Part shown: in pieces, positions 8,242 through 18,146 of the stretch
How positions within the stretch are numbered: the first letter of the stretch is position 1
How the letters are laid out: each line of letters begins with the position of its first letter
NCBI RefSeq assembly: GCF_013204845.1
Contig: NZ_JABMKY010000027.1
Span: forward strand, 61,355-125,354
Source: Paenibacillus qinlingensis
GTDB lineage: Bacteria > Bacillota > Bacilli > Paenibacillales > NBRC-103111
Reading direction: 5' to 3'
Length of the DNA stretch: 64,000 nucleotides
Program-made: the position numbers and the translations under genes
The notes under the pieces: model-generated
The model's database searches: none
Told to the model about the DNA's origin: nothing
What the model saw: the letters and a program-made list of their open reading frames with translations, nothing else

Positions 8242-10074
8242 TTATACCCCCTTGCGAGGTAGCGGCATCGCGATGATCACCGTGGTTCCTACCTCTAGTT
8301 TGCTTTCAATTCGAAGTCCATACGTGTCACCGAACATTAATGCAATACGCCGATGGACATTGGTAAGTCCGATACCCCGTCGAGTCTTGCCGTCTTGTAC
8401 GAGCTGTGATTTGTTGGCAGCATTATCTTTGTACGTGAATTGATCCCCAATCATACGAGCATCCTCCTCGAGCTTTTCCTGCATCTGACGCAGAAGACCT
8501 TGCTCAATTCCTACACCATTATCGGAAATGATAATATGAAGCTCTTGCTCTTGCACCTCCGCGAACACCCGTAACACACCTGGCTCCCGCATCGGTTCAA
8601 GACCATATTTAACGGCATTCTCGATAATGGGCTGCAAGGTCATCTTAGGTAAGGTAACATCCAACCACTCGGGGTCTATCTGTATCTCGGTTCGGACCCT
8701 GCCCTCCAGCCGATTCTCAATAATCGTCATATAATGGCGCATCTGATCCAGTTCATGCTGCAGCGTCGTTTTGGAAGCTTCTTGCCAATCACTGCTGTAC
8801 CGGAACATATGCGACAGCGCTAGGATGACTTTCCCCAGCCGATCATTCTCTCGTTCATCCAGCATCCAATAAATCATATCCAGTGTATTGTACAGGAAAT
8901 GGGGATTTACCTGAGACTGCAGGGCATGCAATTCCGCATTTTTCTCGCTCATCGAAGACAGTGTAATCCGTTCAATTAACTCATCCATCCGGTTCACCAT
9001 CCGATTAAAGGAGGATACGAGGGAATTAATCTCTTCGAACGACCTAACCGTTACGGAGCCCTTGAAATTCCCCATCTCGACCTGTTTCATCTCACGGATA
9101 AGCAGTTTCAGAGGGGAAGCAATGTTCTGCGAGATCAAACTCGCCAAAGCAGTAGAAAGAATAATGAGAACAATAATCACGACATATAAGTATTCTCGCG
9201 TTTTAACAATTTCAGCATTAATATCACCCTTAGGGGTTAAGCCAAAAACGGTCCAATTCGACATTTTCGCATTGGCAGCTACAATCAACTGATCCGTTTG
9301 ATCATCGACAATGATCTCATTTTTATAAGGACGCGGCAGTCCACTAAAAGAAGGAGAATTCTTCTTATCTTCCGCGGTCGTTGCAATTAATCGATTATCC
9401 TGATCTACAATGTAGACCCGACTGTTCGGGCTAATCGTAACGTTGGATAGAGCAGCTAGAATCGGCTGTGGATTCGTTTCGATCAGCATGACGCCGATGA
9501 CGCGATGGTCAGTTAGATCAAACAGCTTGCGGCCAAAGACAAACATCGGATCACGCTGAAATTGATTGATAACAGAGCCTTGTACGAGTCCTAACCAAAC
9601 CATCTCCCCAGTGGAATCCTGAAGCTTCTTGTACCAATCTGTAGAGGAATAATTCGCATCGATGACGGTATCAAAGCCGCGTTCGTAATTATAATTTTTG
9701 CCCGCATTCGTGATGACGTGGATCCCAACAATATCATCCCGCGAATAATAAATAGCGCCTAGTATATTCGTAATGGTTCGCTCATTGAAAATACTTGTTG
9801 TCACATCAGGATTGTAATCCCGTTCCTCAATTAACCGAATCATTTCATTGTTACTATTCAAGGATTTTGTAATACTGTCATACCCTTGCAGGAGCAAATC
9901 AAATAAGCCTACGGTTTGTGAAATATTTTTCTGAGCCAAATCGTTAATCTTGTTATGTATGATTTGCGTCGTTTTCTGATAGTACAAAAAACTGACAATC
10001 AGCACGAGCGCTAGCATCGAGGAGATAAATAGCATAAATAGCCGATTATGAATGGAATTAAGGCCCCTTTTCAC
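8242..10074 (-). CDS. Sensor histidine kinase, YesM type
   Basis: 610 residues. Membrane segment near 12-32, extracellular Cache-like sensor ~33-290, second membrane segment ~292-312, HAMP ~312-365, His_kinase domain with QSQVNPHFLYNTLD (phospho-His in the NPHFLYNTL box), and an HATPase domain with NAVKYG (N box) and DNGVGI (G1). GTG start with AGGGG 10 nt upstream. It is downstream of, and on the same strand as, the first sugar ABC importer, and directly precedes its response regulator. Likely signal: an oligosaccharide or binding-protein state outside the cell. Confidence 0.93.
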   Translation of the reverse strand: MKRGLNSIHNRLFMLFISSMLALVLIVSFLYYQKTTQIIHNKINDLAQKNISQTVGLFDLLLQGYDSITKSLNSNNEMIRLIEERDYNPDVTTSIFNERTITNILGAIYYSRDDIVGIHVITNAGKNYNYERGFDTVIDANYSSTDWYKKLQDSTGEMVWLGLVQGSVINQFQRDPMFVFGRKLFDLTDHRVIGVMLIETNPQPILAALSNVTISPNSRVYIVDQDNRLIATTAEDKKNSPSFSGLPRPYKNEIIVDDQTDQLIVAANAKMSNWTVFGLTPKGDINAEIVKTREYLYVVIIVLIILSTALASLISQNIASPLKLLIREMKQVEMGNFKGSVTVRSFEEINSLVSSFNRMVNRMDELIERITLSSMSEKNAELHALQSQVNPHFLYNTLDMIYWMLDERENDRLGKVILALSHMFRYSSDWQEASKTTLQHELDQMRHYMTIIENRLEGRVRTEIQIDPEWLDVTLPKMTLQPIIENAVKYGLEPMREPGVLRVFAEVQEQELHIIISDNGVGIEQGLLRQMQEKLEEDARMIGDQFTYKDNAANKSQLVQDGKTRRGIGLTNVHRRIALMFGDTYGLRIESKLEVGTTVIIAMPLPRKGV

Positions 10075-10136
10075 CTGTCGTGATCCCCTCTCCTAAGGCG
10101 GTATTTGCTATTTTATCATAGTCTTATCTGAAATAG

Positions 10137-10177
10137 AAAAAAAGCGAGGGGTGAAGTTAACCCTTCACCGCTCCCGC
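10137..10177 (-). terminator. Terminator overlapping the end of the permease gene
   Basis: On the minus strand GCGGGAGCGGTGAAG (10177-10163) pairs with CTTCACCCCTCGC (10156-10144), followed by seven T (10143-10137). The 5' arm lies inside the last codons of the permease, so the gene end and its terminator share sequence. It would separate the importer transcript from the kinase/regulator pair, or partly attenuate it. Confidence 0.8.
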
Positions 10178-11038
10178 TACCATACCTTTTGTAATTTTGT
10201 CCGCTAATAAGAAGTACACGATAATAACCGGTAACGCACCGAGTACAAGGAAGGCCCCGATCGCGCCATAGTTAACGGAGTATTGACTTACGAAGCTGTT
10301 CACTCCGAAAGGAAGCGTCTTAAGCCGCTCGGACGAGATAAACGTCGCTGCTAGGATGTACTCGTTCCAGATGTTAATAAAGGTGAGAATACACACCGTC
10401 ATCATCGGAGGAACTGAAATAGGAAGAATGATCCCCGTGAAAATTTTGAAGATCCCCGCGCCATCCACGACAGCCGACTCTTCAATCTCTGCCGGAATGG
10501 ATTTCATAAAGCCGCTGAGGATAAAGACCGCAACTGGCGTTTGAAACGCGATATAGGGCAGAATGATCGAAAGATGCGTATTTAGGATGTGCATGTTTTT
10601 GAAAATAATCATAAGCGGCAGCAAGGTTGCCTGCATAGGAACCATCATCCCTATCAGGAAGATGACCATGACGAGCTGCCCGTACTTCCATTTAAACCGT
10701 GTAATGGCAAAAGCCGTTAAAGAACTCAAGAACAGGACACATACCATTGTGATTAAGGTAACGAAGAGACTGTTCTTCAAATACTGGAAGTAATGCCCCG
10801 ACTTGATCGCATTCGTAAAGTTGCTCCATTGGAGCACGTGCGGCAGGGAGAAGAAACGGCCGGACAGGATTTCCTCATTCGTTTTGAGAGAATAAATGAA
10901 CAACCACAGCAATGGATATACCTGTGTGACCACAAGTAAGGATAGAAATATAACAACAAGAACCTTTAGGATAGAGAAGCTTTTGCGTCTCCGGATGATG
11001 GCAGGTTTAGCCGAAGCTACATCCCTGGCGTTTAACAT
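10157..11038 (-). CDS. Sugar ABC transporter permease (MalG type)
   Basis: 293 residues, six predicted membrane segments, inner-membrane subunit of a CUT1 carbohydrate importer. The EAA loop that contacts the ATPase reads EIEESAVVDGAGIFKIFTGI followed by ILPISVPP. Third gene of binding protein - permease - permease, all on the minus strand. No ATPase gene is in the cluster; CUT1 systems in Bacilli commonly share one MsmX-like ATPase encoded elsewhere. ATG start with GGGGAG upstream. Confidence 0.93.
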   Translation of the reverse strand: MLNARDVASAKPAIIRRRKSFSILKVLVVIFLSLLVVTQVYPLLWLFIYSLKTNEEILSGRFFSLPHVLQWSNFTNAIKSGHYFQYLKNSLFVTLITMVCVLFLSSLTAFAITRFKWKYGQLVMVIFLIGMMVPMQATLLPLMIIFKNMHILNTHLSIILPYIAFQTPVAVFILSGFMKSIPAEIEESAVVDGAGIFKIFTGIILPISVPPMMTVCILTFINIWNEYILAATFISSERLKTLPFGVNSFVSQYSVNYGAIGAFLVLGALPVIIVYFLLADKITKGMVAGAVKG

Positions 11039-11054
11039 GGTGACACTCCCCTTC

Positions 11055-11945
11055 CTACGTATATTTTTTCTCTAGTTTGTTGAATAACGAGTTAATAATG
11101 ACGGTTGCTACGAGACATACCACAACCAAGAAGGCTGCAATCGCGCTTCCATAACCATATTTCAGAGAAAGGAAGGAATTGTTGTACATCAAGGTGGAGA
11201 TGACATCCGTTGCATGTGCAGGACCGCCGCCTGTCATGACCATAATCATGTCGAATGCTTGTAAGGAACCGATAAAAGCTAGGACGATCGATATTTTGAA
11301 AATCGGAATATTCATAGGGAAAGTGATATACCAGTCGGCTTTAAGGCCTTCTGCTCCATCCAGACGCGCAGCTTCATAAATATCAGCCGGGATGTTCTGA
11401 ATACCAGTAAACTGGATTAAGGTGTGATACCCCAAGTACTGCCATAGGGCTACAAAATAAAGGGAATACATAGCAATTTTGGGATCCGTTAACCATGATC
11501 TCGTCCAGCTATGTAAGTTTAGTAAATCTAGAACTTGATTGAGCATACCACCCATTGATGCTGGATTGTAAATTGTTTTCCACAATTGCCCAATGATAAC
11601 TACAGATAAAATAACCGGTAAAAAGTAAGCAGAAACAAGGAAATTCGGTTTTTTAATAAAACGATTTAGCAAAATGGCTACACCCAATGCAATCGGGATT
11701 TCACACATGGAAAACACAGCAAACATTAATGTGCGTTTGACAGATGGCCAGAATATAGGATCATGGAAAAGCATCGTGCGGAAGTTCTCTAAACCAATGA
11801 ACTTCGAAGCGCCAATCCCATTCCATTCCAGCAATCCACTGTACATGGATACGAGAATAGGTACAAACACAAGGCCAACATATATGATCAAACAGGGCAG
11901 TACAAACATGGCAATCGTCCACTTGGAGACTCTTAACACATTCAC
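11055..11945 (-). CDS. Sugar ABC transporter permease (MalF type)
   Basis: 296 residues with six membrane segments and the EAA loop DIYEAARLDGAEGLKADWYI. Pairs with the MalG-type gene 16 bp downstream. The best start is GTG at 11945, because AAGGAGG lies 8 nt before it. The upstream ATG at 11981 would place that perfect ribosome site inside the coding sequence. Confidence 0.92.
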   Translation of the reverse strand: MNVLRVSKWTIAMFVLPCLIIYVGLVFVPILVSMYSGLLEWNGIGASKFIGLENFRTMLFHDPIFWPSVKRTLMFAVFSMCEIPIALGVAILLNRFIKKPNFLVSAYFLPVILSVVIIGQLWKTIYNPASMGGMLNQVLDLLNLHSWTRSWLTDPKIAMYSLYFVALWQYLGYHTLIQFTGIQNIPADIYEAARLDGAEGLKADWYITFPMNIPIFKISIVLAFIGSLQAFDMIMVMTGGGPAHATDVISTLMYNNSFLSLKYGYGSAIAAFLVVVCLVATVIINSLFNKLEKKYT

Positions 11946-12056
11946 TTGGCTCGCCTCCTTCATGGGGTTAGATATACCCATGGGGAACTTACCCTTAGCA
12001 CCTCTGAGGCGCTCTAGGTAAATTCCCTATTGGGCTACTACATCAAATCTATTTAT

Positions 12057-13409
12057 TTATTTCTTTTTATTTGTGTCGTAAGCGGTTTGGTGCTCTTTCG
12101 CTACAGTTGCAGGATCAACTTTTTGTACGAAAAGGTTTTGAATGCTCGTTAAGTGACCTTGCGCAGTTCCTGGGTTCATTGTGTTATCGAACGCTAGGTC
12201 GCCGCCTTTAACTTTTTTGAACAAAGCAAGAACATCCATTGCCATATCGGAGTATCCAGCAGCCTTGAAGTCGCCGTCAACTTTTTGAGCCAAACCAACA
12301 GCGCCTTTAACTGCGAAAGCTTCTTTAGGGAAGTTCAACATGAAGTAGTTCAAGAAATCTTTCGTCTCTTTTAAATGTTTGCTGTTTGCAGAGATTGCGA
12401 ATGCAGATCCTGGAGCCAGCATGAACTCATCAGGGTTACCTTTCCCTTTAACTGTAGGGAATTGGAACACGCCAACTTTACCGTTAACGGAGGAAGTTTC
12501 GATACCGCCAGTTGCCCAGCTACCCATGTAGTACATAGCTGCTTTACCTGTTTTGAACAAGTTCTCTCCTGCGTTGTAATCAAAGGAAGTTGCGCCTTCT
12601 TGGAACGCGCCAGCTTGGATCAAATCTTCAAAGGAGCTAACTGCATCCGTGAATGCTGGATCAGCGAATGTTTTCTTACCGTCAACAACAGCTTGCAAGA
12701 ATCCAGGGCCGCCATTTGTGCGAAGCAATACGTTCATGAACAAGAAGGAACCCGTCCAGGAATCTTTTTCACCGATCGCCATTGGCTGAATGCCTTTGGA
12801 TTTCAAGATTTTTACGTCCGCAACCATCTCTTCGAAAGTTTTTGGAATTTCAGCAATTCCAGCTTGTTTGAACAAATCTTTGTTGTAGTAAATAACACCG
12901 ATGTTGTTACCATCTGGCAATGCGTAAATGTTCTTGTTGAAGCTGTAGAAGTCAAGAATTCCACTTTGGAATGTATCTTTAAGTCCGTTTTGCTCAACCA
13001 TGTCATTCAGTGGTGCGAATAGGCCCGCATCTACGAAAGGTTGCATTTGTGCTGCTGGGTTAACGATAGTGATATCAGGCACTTCTTTGGAAGCTGCTTG
13101 AGTTTTCAATTTAAGCTTTTGTTGGTCCGTGTTCAACGAATCAAGCTCAATTTTGATATTCGGGTTTTTCGTTTGGTAGTCAGCAACAATTTTCTTCAAC
13201 ATACCGTTTTTCGGATCTGTTGGATCTGGATATATATTTTGGAATGTGATCGTAACGTTTTCAGCTTTTGCTGTAGCAGCTGGTGCTGTTGATGCGCCTG
13301 CAGCCGGTGAAGCCGTGCTCGTGCTTCCTTTATCCGATCCGCATGCTGTTAAGCTCATTGCTAGCACGCCTGCTCCAATAACTGTTAGTGCTTTATACTT
13401 TTTCACCAA
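12057..13409 (-). CDS. Extracellular sugar-binding lipoprotein (SBP_bac_1/UgpB type)
   Basis: 450 residues. N-terminal lipoprotein signal with lipobox ending SLTAC (Cys ~23), then a Ser/Thr/Ala linker, then a type 1 extracellular solute-binding fold (GSDKGS..., ITFQNIYPD..., GDNIGVIYYNKDLF-like segments). It captures the substrate outside the membrane for the two permeases that follow. TTG start with GAGGGGG 7 nt upstream; the next codon is GTG and could serve instead. Because the importer sits beside uronate-type lyases, the ligand is likely an unsaturated or acidic oligosaccharide, but this is inference. Confidence 0.92.
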   Translation of the reverse strand: MVKKYKALTVIGAGVLAMSLTACGSDKGSTSTASPAAGASTAPAATAKAENVTITFQNIYPDPTDPKNGMLKKIVADYQTKNPNIKIELDSLNTDQQKLKLKTQAASKEVPDITIVNPAAQMQPFVDAGLFAPLNDMVEQNGLKDTFQSGILDFYSFNKNIYALPDGNNIGVIYYNKDLFKQAGIAEIPKTFEEMVADVKILKSKGIQPMAIGEKDSWTGSFLFMNVLLRTNGGPGFLQAVVDGKKTFADPAFTDAVSSFEDLIQAGAFQEGATSFDYNAGENLFKTGKAAMYYMGSWATGGIETSSVNGKVGVFQFPTVKGKGNPDEFMLAPGSAFAISANSKHLKETKDFLNYFMLNFPKEAFAVKGAVGLAQKVDGDFKAAGYSDMAMDVLALFKKVKGGDLAFDNTMNPGTAQGHLTSIQNLFVQKVDPATVAKEHQTAYDTNKKK

Positions 13410-13454
13410 TGTAAATCCCCCTCGTTCGTTTTAAGTGAATGTCTTTATGTCCTT

Positions 13455-13484
13455 ATTATGCCGTGAAAATGGTACCCCTTACAA
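13455..13484 (-). promoter_or_regulatory. Putative promoter of the first importer operon
   Basis: Minus strand: TTGTAA (13484-13479), 18-bp spacer, CATAAT (13460-13455), about 45 bp before the binding-protein start. A terminator for the lyase gene lies just upstream, so the importer has its own transcription start. Confidence 0.45.
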
Positions 13485-13585
13485 TGTGTGAACTTTAGAT
13501 ATGATGTTTGATTTCTATAGATTTATCGTCCCACATAACTTTCCCGTTCGGGGGATTTTTTATGAGTTAACCTTTAAAGCGATAC

Positions 13586-13630
13586 AAAAAAGCGACCCCT
13601 CAGCAGCTCACGCTGACCTTGGAATCGCTT
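13586..13630 (-). terminator. Terminator after the lyase gene
   Basis: Minus strand AAGCGATTCC...CAGCGTGAGCTG...GTCGCTT, with outer AAGCGA/TCGCTT and inner CAGC/GCTG pairing, then TTTTTT. Confidence 0.75.
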
Positions 13631-13646
13631 GATAAATACGGAGATA

Positions 13647-15947
13647 TTAATAGGCCTTTGGCACTTCTACGCGGTTCGTGATACCATCTTCGGTGAAGTA
13701 GATATGAACGTCGAAACCTTGATCGTCCATGAAATACGATACGTATTTCGGTTCGCCGTGTTTGATCGGTACAAGCAAAGTTGCAATACGATGGCTTCGG
13801 GCTGACTTCGTCGTTGCCTTCAAATGGTAGTGTGGCGGCAAACCTTCAATTTCGGATTGATCGATGTCGGTGAAACTCTGATGTTGTGTAAGCTCCAGCT
13901 CTCCTGAGGAGCAGTAGACGAACCGACCGTCCATATCAGCCTTACGGCCTTGAACCTTGAAGGTCTGTCCATTCAGTTTCATCTCATATAGCGTTTGGAA
14001 CAGCCAATCTACGGTACCAGCCTGCGCGAGATCGATATGATCGACAACCACAACGTAGGTACCGAAGAAGTAAAGTTCCCGCACATACCGTTCCAAGTAT
14101 GGCACATATTCTTGGTAGGCCGCGGTTGCGTTGCTGCGGGAATAACCGTAGCCTTTGCGCTGCTCGGCAACCTCGACGAAACCATTGGCCGCCATATTTA
14201 GCACTTTGTTTTTCTCCGCGTATTGACCCAGTCCGTCGATCAAAATATTGTTCGTTGAGCGCGTCTGTCTGCGCCAATTCATATGCATTGTGGAGCTGAA
14301 CGCCACGTAGTAGCCGCTCTCAATGGCCAGCGGTTCTCCGTAGGCATGCAATAAGAAGCCATTTTGATCGCCATGACTATGGCTGACAGATCCATATTTG
14401 CTGCTCTTCGTGAGGAGCATAATGTGACGTTCTGGATCCGCCATATTGGAATGGAAAGCGACCCAGTCAATGTCACGGAACCATTTGACCGATTGAATAT
14501 TTGCATCGGTAGGCGCGATAGCCTCAACCTGCGGATAGTCGTGACGATAGACCATTTCATCAAAACGGAAGTCCCACCAACCATAGTTGTAAAACTTCAT
14601 TTCGGAATCTGTATCCGTCTCACGAACCCGTTCGTAATACCATTGATACAAACCGTTTCCTGTCACACCTGCAAATTGACGAATGTTGAAGCCCGTTTTC
14701 AAACTAACTGGATCTCCCAATGTCGATTGATCGCCAAAGCTTGCACGCAGGGTGTCAGGGCTGAACGCATACAGCGGAAAATCACCTGTTTTTGCGAAAA
14801 ACGGCCGCTTATAAAAGTTAATGCCTGTATATTTTTTCAGCAAATTCATCGCTTCCGTAACAAAAGCCATCCCCGTCGTCCAATACATCGGACCTTCGGC
14901 CCAGCCCCCATCCGGCCCGCCCCACGGCGAGTAGAGACATGCATAATATTCAAGTGTATAGTCTAACCATTCTTGAACCTCCGGCTCCTCCTGCAAAAGA
15001 ACAATACAGCAAGGCACAAGCACACTGGATAAAGAGCGAACGGCGTGACTGTCGAACGGTACGTGATGAATTTTGGAATGTTCGATCACATGTTGCGCGA
15101 TTTGGCGTGTACGTTCGAGCAGAACGTGGCGAATATGCTTTCTTTCATCCTCTGATAATTGATCATAAAGCCAGTCATAACCCCAAGCAATGGCGCCAGC
15201 CATTCGGAAGGAAGCCTCATCGTTATAGTCGCGGCTCGTCGTCCCTCTAATGTCCCAAGTACTGATATGAAGCAGCCAGGTTTTCGCTCGATCTAATAGT
15301 GTGTCATTGTTGAGCAGCTTTCCTGCTACGGCCAAATGACGTACCGCATACAAGACTTCTTGTGTATCCATATACATCTGACGCCACAGATTGGCAACTC
15401 GCTTATTTCCTGGGTAATGACGCGGCTCCGCAATCAGATCTCGTTCGATCCAAGGCTTAACTGACTTCTCGAAAAAAACATCCCATTCGCAATAGCTTGG
15501 ATCCGTCGCTAGCTCGGCACGAAAGGCCTCTACCTCCGAAGCTTGCAGCCATAATCTCGGATGCTGAGCAGAAACCTCTGCGTATCGCGTAGCTCTGCTA
15601 GGCAGGGGTGTTTCCGGCAAATCTGCCGGTACTTCGAAGCGGCGAGTGCGGCTCCATGCGGTATGTTCGCCATTTTCTTCAAGCAGGGCATAACGCCAGT
15701 AGTATGTGCCTGGGTTGAGCGCAGCATCAGGTGTATACAAGTTATAGGGGATTGGTTGCACGGTCTGCGTCTCTGTCGGTGAGAAAACCTCCGATTCTGA
15801 GATTTGAAGCACATAACGATCATGCTCCAGCTGTGCCGGAATCCACGTGAAGCGAGGCGGGTTTTCCAGCAGCACCGTCTTCTCGTTCGGCTCGTATTGT
15901 ACGGTTAACACACCGCTCTGTGGTTCGTAAAGTGGCGATAATGACAT
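13647..15947 (-). CDS. Heparinase II/III-family polysaccharide lyase with DUF4962-like N-terminus
   Basis: 766 residues, no signal peptide, so probably cytoplasmic. Residues ~1-110 look like a fibronectin/Ig-type module (FTWIPAQ..., YYWRYALLEE...). Residues ~120-460 form the helical toroid of heparinase-like lyases, with HHVPFDSHAVRS and GGWAEGPMYW as likely active-site segments. The C-terminal beta domain contains SHSHGDQNGF and TRSTNNILIDG, the conserved heparinase II/III signature. Enzymes of this fold cleave uronic-acid-containing chains (heparin, alginate oligomers and others) by beta-elimination. The substrate cannot be fixed from sequence. GGAGGGG precedes the ATG. It follows a second lyase of the same superfamily 138 bp upstream. 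Confidence 0.82.
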   Translation of the reverse strand: MSLSPLYEPQSGVLTVQYEPNEKTVLLENPPRFTWIPAQLEHDRYVLQISESEVFSPTETQTVQPIPYNLYTPDAALNPGTYYWRYALLEENGEHTAWSRTRRFEVPADLPETPLPSRATRYAEVSAQHPRLWLQASEVEAFRAELATDPSYCEWDVFFEKSVKPWIERDLIAEPRHYPGNKRVANLWRQMYMDTQEVLYAVRHLAVAGKLLNNDTLLDRAKTWLLHISTWDIRGTTSRDYNDEASFRMAGAIAWGYDWLYDQLSEDERKHIRHVLLERTRQIAQHVIEHSKIHHVPFDSHAVRSLSSVLVPCCIVLLQEEPEVQEWLDYTLEYYACLYSPWGGPDGGWAEGPMYWTTGMAFVTEAMNLLKKYTGINFYKRPFFAKTGDFPLYAFSPDTLRASFGDQSTLGDPVSLKTGFNIRQFAGVTGNGLYQWYYERVRETDTDSEMKFYNYGWWDFRFDEMVYRHDYPQVEAIAPTDANIQSVKWFRDIDWVAFHSNMADPERHIMLLTKSSKYGSVSHSHGDQNGFLLHAYGEPLAIESGYYVAFSSTMHMNWRRQTRSTNNILIDGLGQYAEKNKVLNMAANGFVEVAEQRKGYGYSRSNATAAYQEYVPYLERYVRELYFFGTYVVVVDHIDLAQAGTVDWLFQTLYEMKLNGQTFKVQGRKADMDGRFVYCSSGELELTQHQSFTDIDQSEIEGLPPHYHLKATTKSARSHRIATLLVPIKHGEPKYVSYFMDDQGFDVHIYFTEDGITNRVEVPKAY

Positions 15948-16085
15948 GGATAATTCCCCTCCAGGCTCGGTAGTGAGGCTTGATTAATTATGACAATGAG
16001 TGCGAAGATGATGGCGACTTCTTAAGCTCGATGATGAATTTCTGCGCGTCGCGTATATCTTTCGAACAAAAGCCCGAATGACAAA

Positions 16086-18146
16086 TTATAAAATTTGTAA
16101 TCCTTTATCTGTCATTTTAACACGAACAGAATCATTAGGAACGGTTATGCTAATTTCATTATCCGTCATTTGTGAAAGCTGCACGGCACTGCCTGCGCGA
16201 TACATATGAATGAAATCCGCCTTACGATCATGACGTCGATGAAGCATGGCTGTAAGTGAGCGACTAGGGTCTACGGCATCGCCTGGTGTCTGAACAGCCA
16301 CAATCTCATCGCCTGGTTGAACGAGTGCAGAGTGGTAGATGACAGCGTCTGCGTTGGTGAGGTTGTACAAAGCTTGCAGTTCACCCGCTCCATTGCCGGC
16401 AACGCCTTCATTCGGCACGAATCTGCTAGTCATGGGCAGTTGCTGCTCCTTGACTGTCGTAATGTCCCCCGCCTTCTCAGCAATAAGTAACTGATAAGCA
16501 GCCTCTGGGTCAAGTGGTTGTTGCGAAGCTTCTACCGCTACGACCGGGTGCATCCACCATTCAATCGCTTGCGGCTGATTGCCAGAAAGCTCTACTTGGA
16601 ACCAATCCAACATCCAATCATCCGTTAGCAAAAGATGTCGATTCATCGTACAGCCTTCATAACCTTCCGTCGATTGCAGCCAAGCGTACACCGAAGTCTC
16701 TGTTGCTTCGTAGTGTATTAGGCGCCCTTCATGCGGCGCTTGTGATTGACCCGCCAGCGAAACGGTGTTGTGGCTGGCCGTCTCGGCAAACCACGATCTG
16801 CGCATGGACGAGCCGTAAGGCACCATCCCCAGATCGGGTGTCAGGGTTTGATCTTGGTGCATCAACGTCAGATGCAGCTTGTCGTAGTGGCCATGGGAAC
16901 CGCCGTGCTCGCCAAAATCGGCGAGGAACGACAGCGGGTTCCCCGCGATGCGGCCGATGACGAAGCCCGCGTCCGGCCAGAGCCGCGAGCTGCGCGGCTC
17001 CGAGGCAGCGGCGCGGTCAGCGCCTCCACCGTAGAGCAGCGCCTCGAGCTGCTCGTTCCCGGCAGCGCCTAGCTGCCGGTACGCTTCGCGCGCTACTTTC
17101 GCGAGGCCAGCGATGCCGTAGATCGCGAGCCCCTGCTCCGCGATCTCGGCGATTTCGCGGGCGTAAGGGCCCCGCTCCAGCGGCCCGTCATGCAGGGCCG
17201 GCAAAGCGCCCTGGTCGTCGGCCAAGTCGGCCAACGCTTCGAGCATGCCGCGCATGGATTGCCCCTCTGCGCCTGTCGTGGCGTAGAGATCAATGCCGAA
17301 GCGCTGCGCCATTTCGGCAGCGATCAGATAGGCACGAAGCACGAAGACATGGTAATACGTGCTTCCTTCGAATTCGAATTGATCGGCCTTCACGCCGATG
17401 GAAAGATGATGAATGAAGCCTCCTTGGCCTTCAATAAGTGCCTCAAGCAGCGCTTGATCGCCTCTCGCCGCATACACACAAGATAAAGACGCATTCAGCC
17501 AAGCGGTATAGTTGTTCTCCGCATTGTTCCGTTCATGGATCAAAATATGCCGGTACTCCTCCATGCTTCCCGCCAACAAACCTAAGAACACGTCGATCGC
17601 AACTTGTTCCTTCGCATCGAAGGTAATGCCTCCATCGCGAAGCAGTAAATAGGCGCGAATTAGCGTTGTAGACCAAATCGCCTCGGTCAGCGCTTGGTGG
17701 AATGCGCGTCCCTTCAGCATCCAGCTCTGTGCTTCTGGATGCACGGGATAGAGCGGAAACTGCTCGGCGTATTCGACAAGCAAACGTTTACTGATCTGTG
17801 CATAGGAAACGTCACCCAGGGCCGCATAAACAGCAGCCGACTGCAGCGCCACACGTGCCAAGGATTGGTGCTTAAATACAAGCCACGCACCGCGGTAGGC
17901 ATCACCTGTAATCACACAACCGTGTGGGCACAGAAATTCTGAAGCATCTACACGAGCTTCATCGAACATCAGTTCGGTATGATGGTGTGGACAAACATAC
18001 TGGTGCCACCAACCACCAGGTTCTTTAGGAACGACCAGGCTGCCTGCTTGCTGCAGCCTGTCGATTTCTTCTTGGAGTTTGTGGGCAGTTTGGCCCGCCC
18101 ACGTCAACGTCTCTACTTTAGCGGCTAAGGGGATCGCGGTACTCAT
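16086..18146 (-). CDS. Heparinase II/III-family lyase (oligo-uronide lyase-like)
   Basis: 686 residues, no signal peptide. N-terminal segment with Cys/His pairs (VCPHHH, CPHGC) that may bind zinc, an (alpha/alpha) toroid at ~90-370 with HERNNAENNYTAW and FEGSTYYH (likely catalytic Asn/His/Tyr region), then a C-terminal beta-sandwich with GGSHGHYDKLHL and ASHNTVSLAG. This layout is like oligoalginate lyase and related exo-lyases that release unsaturated uronate monomers inside the cell. The start overlaps the stop of the upstream SDR gene by four bases, giving translational coupling. A block at 16900-17250 is notably G+C-rich. Confidence 0.82.
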   Translation of the reverse strand: MSTAIPLAAKVETLTWAGQTAHKLQEEIDRLQQAGSLVVPKEPGGWWHQYVCPHHHTELMFDEARVDASEFLCPHGCVITGDAYRGAWLVFKHQSLARVALQSAAVYAALGDVSYAQISKRLLVEYAEQFPLYPVHPEAQSWMLKGRAFHQALTEAIWSTTLIRAYLLLRDGGITFDAKEQVAIDVFLGLLAGSMEEYRHILIHERNNAENNYTAWLNASLSCVYAARGDQALLEALIEGQGGFIHHLSIGVKADQFEFEGSTYYHVFVLRAYLIAAEMAQRFGIDLYATTGAEGQSMRGMLEALADLADDQGALPALHDGPLERGPYAREIAEIAEQGLAIYGIAGLAKVAREAYRQLGAAGNEQLEALLYGGGADRAAASEPRSSRLWPDAGFVIGRIAGNPLSFLADFGEHGGSHGHYDKLHLTLMHQDQTLTPDLGMVPYGSSMRRSWFAETASHNTVSLAGQSQAPHEGRLIHYEATETSVYAWLQSTEGYEGCTMNRHLLLTDDWMLDWFQVELSGNQPQAIEWWMHPVVAVEASQQPLDPEAAYQLLIAEKAGDITTVKEQQLPMTSRFVPNEGVAGNGAGELQALYNLTNADAVIYHSALVQPGDEIVAVQTPGDAVDPSRSLTAMLHRRHDRKADFIHMYRAGSAVQLSQMTDNEISITVPNDSVRVKMTDKGLQIL

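Noticed and set aside
13541..13567. Plus-strand terminator (CCCG/CGGG plus T6)
   Set aside because: Very short stem and no plus-strand gene upstream; probably chance.
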